A stretch of 64,000 bases of DNA. Origin: Sphingobacterium sp. UBA2700. Lineage in GTDB: Bacteria > Bacteroidota > Bacteroidia > Sphingobacteriales > Sphingobacteriaceae. A program made the position numbers and the translations under genes. Below the pieces are notes generated by a model. It had not been told where the DNA came from. It saw nothing but the letters and a program-made list of their open reading frames with translations, and ran no database searches. The stretch's first letter is position 1, and the number at the start of each line of letters is the position of its first letter. This document shows positions 59,959 to 64,000 of this stretch, one piece after another. The stretch covers positions 1 through 64,000 of the forward strand of contig DELI01000024.1 of assembly GCA_002354335.1 (NCBI GenBank), given 5' to 3'.

Positions 59959-61176
59959 ATGGACTTCCAAGAAAAACTACAAGAGTTCTTTCTTAGGCAG
60001 TATAAGGACGGACTAGAAAAAAGCAATCTGTTCATTGCTTTCGAACCCATTGGTTGCATGATCGATGAACTCGACCCTGCCGATCCGCAGAGCAAAACGA
60101 GAGCAAATGAACAACTCTCCATTCTTGCTGAACGCCTTCCTGCTATCCAAGAAAGCATGACTTTTGGCAGCTCCCGATTTACCGACATATGGGAAACGAT
60201 GGTTTATTCGAGTACTTTTCGAGAGAATCTTGTAGATGATGCTGAAAAAGAAGATTATCGAAAGATATTCAACCAAGCCAAAGCCGAAACGATAGCAAAG
60301 CTTGAACAAGGAAAAAGAGCCTCTGTCGTTACAGCGACGGGTTCTTATTACCTAGTCACGGGCCAGCCCGACGCCTGGTACAATAAGGATGCATCAGTCT
60401 GGATCAGTAAATCCTTTTCTCAAAAAATACCCGAGCAAACAGCTGAACCAGACAAACCTTTTCGGTTTGACTTAAAATGGAAGCGCATTGACCAAACAAA
60501 GCTGTCGACTTCAGTCCAGCAGCAGTTCGAAGGGCTGATTAAACGGAATCCTGCTATTGAGAAGACGCAGTGGCATGAGTCTTTAGCAAAACAGCAATTG
60601 AATACGAATCTGCTCCAGGTTAAAACACAACAGATCCGACGTCCGGCTATTAACTTTCAAGTCAAGCCTATGCTCGTTAGCGAAAGCAAACCATTGTTAA
60701 TAAAGCCACTCCTATCCAAGCGTTTAGCAATGACTCAAATGCTTCAGCGAGATAAGCTGTTAATACAGCAGCAGCCGGAGGCTGATCGTTTTGAACTATC
60801 TTTCGATTATTGCATGGTCAATCTACGACGTGATTGGTTTGACCGATCCCTATTGAATTGCTCCAAACTTTGGTACTCGAAAGCATTGGAAAAGAACTTT
60901 TTCTCGAATGGCATGAAAGATAGCAGCAATGAGGGCGAATTGAAATGCATGACGACGGCAATGATATTGGTCAAAAACTTGAAAATATCTGCCAACTGGT
61001 CTATGCAAGACCTTGCTCATTCGGAAGAAAGTATGAGTTTGGGCTTCTTCAATATTGCAGACAGTCGGATCAATAGTAAAAACGAATTAATAAACCCCGG
61101 GATACAGGCTTTGGGTTGGATTTGCGAAGTATTCCCAGCCTTGCCCAGCATCAGCGATCCCATTCTTTTCGAATAA
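59959..61176 (+). CDS. Unknown cytosolic protein B, paralogue of A
   Basis: 405 residues, no signal peptide. Helical N-terminal half (about 1-115), PDAWYNKDASVWISKSF near 138-154 (like the WYSK segment of A), a basic linker (about 175-270), and a C-terminal domain with FDYCMVNLRRDWFDRSLLNC that aligns with FSYCIANINRPWMDTTLM of A. It shares the A domain but lacks the Lys/Glu tail. Function unknown. The gene for protein C begins one base after its stop. Confidence 0.78.
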   Translation: MDFQEKLQEFFLRQYKDGLEKSNLFIAFEPIGCMIDELDPADPQSKTRANEQLSILAERLPAIQESMTFGSSRFTDIWETMVYSSTFRENLVDDAEKEDYRKIFNQAKAETIAKLEQGKRASVVTATGSYYLVTGQPDAWYNKDASVWISKSFSQKIPEQTAEPDKPFRFDLKWKRIDQTKLSTSVQQQFEGLIKRNPAIEKTQWHESLAKQQLNTNLLQVKTQQIRRPAINFQVKPMLVSESKPLLIKPLLSKRLAMTQMLQRDKLLIQQQPEADRFELSFDYCMVNLRRDWFDRSLLNCSKLWYSKALEKNFFSNGMKDSSNEGELKCMTTAMILVKNLKISANWSMQDLAHSEESMSLGFFNIADSRINSKNELINPGIQALGWICEVFPALPSISDPILFE

Positions 61177-61177
61177 T

Positions 61178-62287
61178 ATGATCATGGAAAATTTCAATAC
61201 AAAAATCGCAGAACTCGCAGGGCGCGGATTCGATACTGGCCAAATCCTCAGCGAATCAGAGTTGGGTAACGGACGTGTAGCCATCTGTCAGAATTGTGTG
61301 TTATACGCTTGTCCGCATGAGCTGATATTTGAAGTTCACGGTAATATACTAATGAAATATCAGGAAGTTGGTGAAACGACATCCAGCTTAGGCTTTCCCC
61401 GATCGGATGAAATGGATGATCCCAGCGTTGCTGGCGGAAAAGTCAGCTATTTTGAATATGGCAAGATTAACTGGCAATATCCTAATGGCAGCGCAATAGA
61501 AATGTATGAATTTGTCGACCTAGATAGTTATGAACAGCAGCGTGCGCCATTGGTTGCCAAACTTCAGGAAATTGCAGACTATGCCTTTGATGCCCTTTCC
61601 GAGCCCCAAAGCAGCATTGAAAACAAAATTACCAAGGGCAGTAAGGAGTCTTGGTGTGGCAAAGCTGTTGCTTATTTTTATGCCAAAGCGGGCGTACCGA
61701 ACAAGACGACTAGTCAATTTATGAATACTTCCAATATTTCATTATTCGGTTCCTATGGGAAAATGACCTTTGACCAAAATGGGGTTCTACGTAAAGACTA
61801 TCGCGAAAACACGCAATTGAAAGAGCAACATATGGCACAGGATGCAGCTAGGAAAATGATTACGTTTGAAGATATTGATGCCCAATATGACCTCGATATC
61901 TTGCCAGGCGATATTGTCCTTGTCGACAATTCGGGTAAAGGAGGCGCAGACCACATCCAAATCGTTTACAAATATGATCCCGGAACTAAAATGCTGACCG
62001 TAGTCGATGGAAACGGCGGTGGATTCGCACTAGCCTCCCTCGGTATACCAAACAACGACGTCGCCCTAGCGCAAATAGCTGCTGACGGTATCCCCATATC
62101 GGCCAAAAAACAATGGATTGAAGACGAATTGGGAATATCACTGGTCTATCAGGGAAACGTCGCAGGTCATGTCGGAATCTCCTGCCATATCCTATTGCCG
62201 GAATATCAGATTCGTTACGAGGATAATACCTCCAAACATAAACGTGTATGGGCAATTATCCGGCCTTCTATTCTGGACTTGCAATGA
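61178..62287 (+). CDS. LGFP-repeat plus CHAP-like protein C
   Basis: 369 residues, no signal peptide. Residues 15-112 look like an LGFP module (SSLGFPRSDEMDD, GGKVSYFEYGKINWQYPNGS; the motif LGFP at 71-74). LGFP modules bind cell walls in mycobacterial and phage proteins. Residues 150-365 look like an NlpC/CHAP cysteine amidase: Cys160 (ESWCGKAVAYFYAKAG), His259 (ADHIQIVYKY), then VVDGNGGG. Third gene of the operon. Inference: a peptidoglycan-cutting or toxin-like enzyme delivered by other means, as no export signal is seen. Confidence 0.8.
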   Translation: MIMENFNTKIAELAGRGFDTGQILSESELGNGRVAICQNCVLYACPHELIFEVHGNILMKYQEVGETTSSLGFPRSDEMDDPSVAGGKVSYFEYGKINWQYPNGSAIEMYEFVDLDSYEQQRAPLVAKLQEIADYAFDALSEPQSSIENKITKGSKESWCGKAVAYFYAKAGVPNKTTSQFMNTSNISLFGSYGKMTFDQNGVLRKDYRENTQLKEQHMAQDAARKMITFEDIDAQYDLDILPGDIVLVDNSGKGGADHIQIVYKYDPGTKMLTVVDGNGGGFALASLGIPNNDVALAQIAADGIPISAKKQWIEDELGISLVYQGNVAGHVGISCHILLPEYQIRYEDNTSKHKRVWAIIRPSILDLQ

Positions 62288-62310
62288 GGAGGTATTAGAT
62301 TTGAGATGGT

Positions 62311-62413
62311 TGTCTTGAACTAGGAAAGGAAGGAAAAGTTTGTCTTGAACCAGGAAAGGAAGGAAAAGTTTGTCTTTAACCAGGAAAGGAAGGATTTAAG
62401 GATTTGCAGGATC
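62311..62413 (+). repeat. Three 30-base tandem units of the purine-rich repeat
   Basis: Units at 62311-62340, 62341-62370 and 62371-62400. Units 1 and 2 differ by one base; the third diverges near its end and runs into AAGGATTTGCAGGAT, as in the other copies of this repeat. Confidence 0.85.
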
Positions 62414-62424
62414 GGGTCTTACTA

Positions 62425-62446
62425 CTAAGTACTAACTACTAAATAC
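62425..62446 (-). repeat. TTAGNNN heptad array after protein C
   Basis: Three 7-base units, minus orientation, with AAGACC at the distal end on the minus strand. No gene stops here on the minus strand. Confidence 0.65.
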
Positions 62447-62473
62447 TTTCCTGGTACAATACTTCATCCAGCC

Positions 62474-62572
62474 TTCGTCAACTTAAAGCCCTTGTAAAAC
62501 CCTTTCAAAGCCCTTTCAAACCCATACCACAACCGCTCTAAAAGGGGTATGATATGGGTTTGAAAGGGTTAA
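62474..62572 (+). repeat. Dispersed hairpin element, copy 3
   Basis: TTCGTC-NN-CTTAAA start. A 16-base perfect stem (62511-62526 with 62553-62568). Stem bases differ from copy 1 in both arms, while pairing and the AACCGCTCTAAAAGGGG loop type are kept. Confidence 0.75.
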
Positions 62573-62596
62573 AAAAAAGTATGGAGTTGTAGGAAA

Positions 62597-63706
62597 TCAC
62601 TTCCATTGTTCAATCCATTGTTGCTCTGATTTATGGAGTTTGCTGATAGCGGGTGAATACTGTGGATCTGGCATATACCAATACAACGATTCGTAGTATT
62701 CTTTCAGTTCGGGGTCGTTGAATACATACCCACGTCTGGCGAAAGGTAGATTTCTCAATACCTTCTTTTGGAAGCTCGAGAGCGATTCTTCGAAATTAAT
62801 GTTGTCGGCTTGATAAATTGAAAACGGCAGGTAAAAGTCCCTGTCCGTGCTTAGAATTTCATGGATATAGAGGTTGTGACTGTAAATGGATAGCTCCCCT
62901 TTCGGACTGAAGTTTTTCTTTTGAAAGACTAACTTTCCACTTTTCACTGCGAATTCCAAAGCGTTATGATCTAATGGTGAATTTGGCGTTGCCTTAATAT
63001 CTCGAACCTTCCCTACCCCCTCAATCTTCCACTCGTCTTTGCGTTTGAAGAAAGTCTTATCAATATAAAAATCTTCAAAATCCTCCATCTCTATATTCAA
63101 TGTAAAGTCGTCGATTTGCTTATTTGCCCAACGGTTTGCTGCGGTAAGCACATAGTCGAATTGAAAGTTATACTCGATACCGCCGGACACATCGAAGGTA
63201 TAGGTATGTTTAACGATGTTCTTTCCTTTCTTAAACTTGGCTTTGAAATGGTAAACGTAGAAAAAGTCTACGTAGTTGCCACTCGTGCTGCCATCGAAAT
63301 TCGCAAGGTCGATGGTCTTGATTTTTCCGTTCTGATTGTAAAGTGAATCAGCAACATAGGCGACCTGATATTTCAACGGACTTCCATTCATATTTACTGT
63401 GAAATCGCGCATATACGGGTGAAGTCCTTTCTTAGGCGCGCCCTCCACGTCCCCACTTGGCGATATGGCTTCAAAACCAACGATTAGTTCTTTTTCGCGG
63501 GAAGGATTGAAGAATTCGTAGTAAACTGTGACTTCGATCAATTTATTATTGAATTTCTTTACTGTTAGTATTTCCTTTTGTATGGAAATATCGGTTTCAT
63601 GAATGGGTATTAATTGGTTTCCAGCAGCAAAGTAAGCACCATCATTCGCGAATGCGCTCAAACTGAGCAACAGGAATAAAAAAGACAGGAGATGTTTTGG
63701 GATCAT
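62597..63706 (-). CDS. DUF4424-like exported protein with C-terminal YARHG domain
   Basis: 369 residues. Signal peptide at 1-20. NDGAYFAAGNQLIPIHETDI at 21-40 and VTVYYEFFNPSREKELIVGF are the DUF4424 pattern; the middle is beta-rich. The last 55 residues form a YARHG domain (LRNLPFARRGYVFNDPELKE, then LYWYMPDP). A surface or periplasmic protein of unknown role; YARHG domains are often in cell-wall or glycan-linked proteins. Opposite strand to the three-gene operon. Confidence 0.82.
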   Translation of the reverse strand: MIPKHLLSFLFLLLSLSAFANDGAYFAAGNQLIPIHETDISIQKEILTVKKFNNKLIEVTVYYEFFNPSREKELIVGFEAISPSGDVEGAPKKGLHPYMRDFTVNMNGSPLKYQVAYVADSLYNQNGKIKTIDLANFDGSTSGNYVDFFYVYHFKAKFKKGKNIVKHTYTFDVSGGIEYNFQFDYVLTAANRWANKQIDDFTLNIEMEDFEDFYIDKTFFKRKDEWKIEGVGKVRDIKATPNSPLDHNALEFAVKSGKLVFQKKNFSPKGELSIYSHNLYIHEILSTDRDFYLPFSIYQADNINFEESLSSFQKKVLRNLPFARRGYVFNDPELKEYYESLYWYMPDPQYSPAISKLHKSEQQWIEQWK

Positions 63707-63869
63707 GGGGTTCGTTATTTTTCTATATTTTTCATAGGATCAATCAAATAGGACTGATCTATTAAATATAAAAATTATTAATCGACGAATTTGTAAAAAA
63801 GGGGAAATCTGTAGCCGTTTATCGAGCGTCAGACGCTGCGTCGAGCAGTTTGAAAGCTGTCTTATTTCA
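63707..63869. other. Short gap before the SusD terminator
   Basis: 163 bases, AT-rich on the left; no full promoter match for the DUF4424 gene. Confidence 0.3.
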
Positions 63870-63906
63870 AAAGAAAAAGCAGCGAGTATTCCTCAGCTGC
63901 TTTTCT
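63870..63906 (-). terminator. Terminator of the SusD gene
   Basis: Stem AAAAAGCAGCGAG/CTCAGCTGCTTTT; in minus-strand reading it ends GCTGCTTTTTCTTTT. Lies 23 bases after the SusD stop. Confidence 0.8.
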
Positions 63907-63928
63907 CATATTAAAATTTATTTTGGTA

Positions 63929-64000
63929 TTACCAACCTGGATTTTGTCCAAGGTCAGGGTTGATTACCAAGTCGCTGTTTGCGATTGGTTTTAAATATTT
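63929..64000 (-). CDS. SusD/RagB-family lipoprotein, C-terminal end only
   Basis: Partial: the last 23 residues and stop. The end NPDLGQNPGW is the typical C-terminus of SusD-like nutrient-binding proteins. The SusC partner and substrate lie outside the window. Confidence 0.85.
   Translation of the reverse strand, partial: KYLKPIANSDLVINPDLGQNPGW

Larger units (their letters stand above)
62288..62596. other. Repeat-filled gap between protein C and the DUF4424 gene
   Basis: 309 bases: two heptad units (62295-62308), three 30-base tandem units (62311-62400), a heptad array (62425-62446) and a hairpin element (62474-62572). No gene seen. Confidence 0.7.

Noticed and set aside
62311..62400. CRISPR-like array of 30-base repeats
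   Set aside because: Units are head to tail without spacers and no cas genes are present; it is a tandem duplication.
62511..62580. Hairpin copy 3 as a terminator
   Set aside because: It is followed by A, not T, on the plus strand, and the T-run precedes it on the minus strand.

Overview
The window looks like chromosomal DNA of a Sphingobacterium- or Pedobacter-like member of the Bacteroidota. The evidence is a SusD-type C-terminus at the right edge, several promoters of the Bacteroidota type (TTG, 18 to 21 bases, TAnnTTTG), an OtsA-OtsB fusion, an RND pump fused to a TolC domain, a sensor with Reg_prop and Y_Y_Y domains, and many lipoproteins. No rRNA, tRNA, CRISPR array, insertion sequence or prophage was seen. 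Species is not determinable by eye.

Layout. 1-6.8 kb holds housekeeping genes: metA, gdhA, a sirtuin, an ATP-cone nuclease coupled to a LOG hydrolase, and ispE. 7-13.8 kb is a small glycan locus: a membrane sensor-regulator, a GH144-type endo-beta-1,2-glucanase and a GH3 beta-glucosidase. 13.8-24.7 kb is mixed: a small EamA-like membrane protein, DinB, a PdeM/Lhr-type repair pair, an FMN reductase, a hexosamine kinase, a CorC-like protein, thioredoxin, a GH25 lysozyme and a bestrophin. 24.8-37.6 kb, all on the minus strand, is probably a synthase-dependent exopolysaccharide operon (HEAT-repeat membrane protein, GT2 synthase, TPR plus beta-barrel exporter, DUF4838 lipoprotein, DUF1573 lipoprotein), with one small AraC protein after it and three AraC-type membrane regulators before it. 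37.8-41.8 kb is trehalose synthesis plus a GH15 hydrolase. 43.6-46.7 kb is a MarR-EmrA-MFS efflux operon with two matching operator palindromes. 47.7-55.9 kb is a heavy-metal efflux operon. 58.3-62.3 kb is an unrecognised three-gene operon: two paralogous cytosolic proteins and an LGFP/CHAP-like protein. The right edge is the end of a SusD gene.

The most unusual non-coding structure is a family of heptameric tandem repeats (TTAGNNN)n at about thirteen places. At least seven genes have their stop codon in, or flush against, such an array, always in the same orientation relative to the gene. Because 7 is not a multiple of 3, successive TAGs fall in successive frames, so an array blocks translation in every frame. 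These arrays sit with two other repeat families: a purine-rich AGGAAAGGAAGGAT-type repeat, and a hairpin element of about 90 bases present three times whose stem differs between copies while staying paired. A second regulatory oddity is three TTCGCAG boxes spaced exactly 24 bases apart upstream of the small AraC gene.

Starts were moved inward to ATG where the longest reading frame began at TTG or GTG, or lacked the expected signal peptide. Family names come from recognised motifs, not from database searches.
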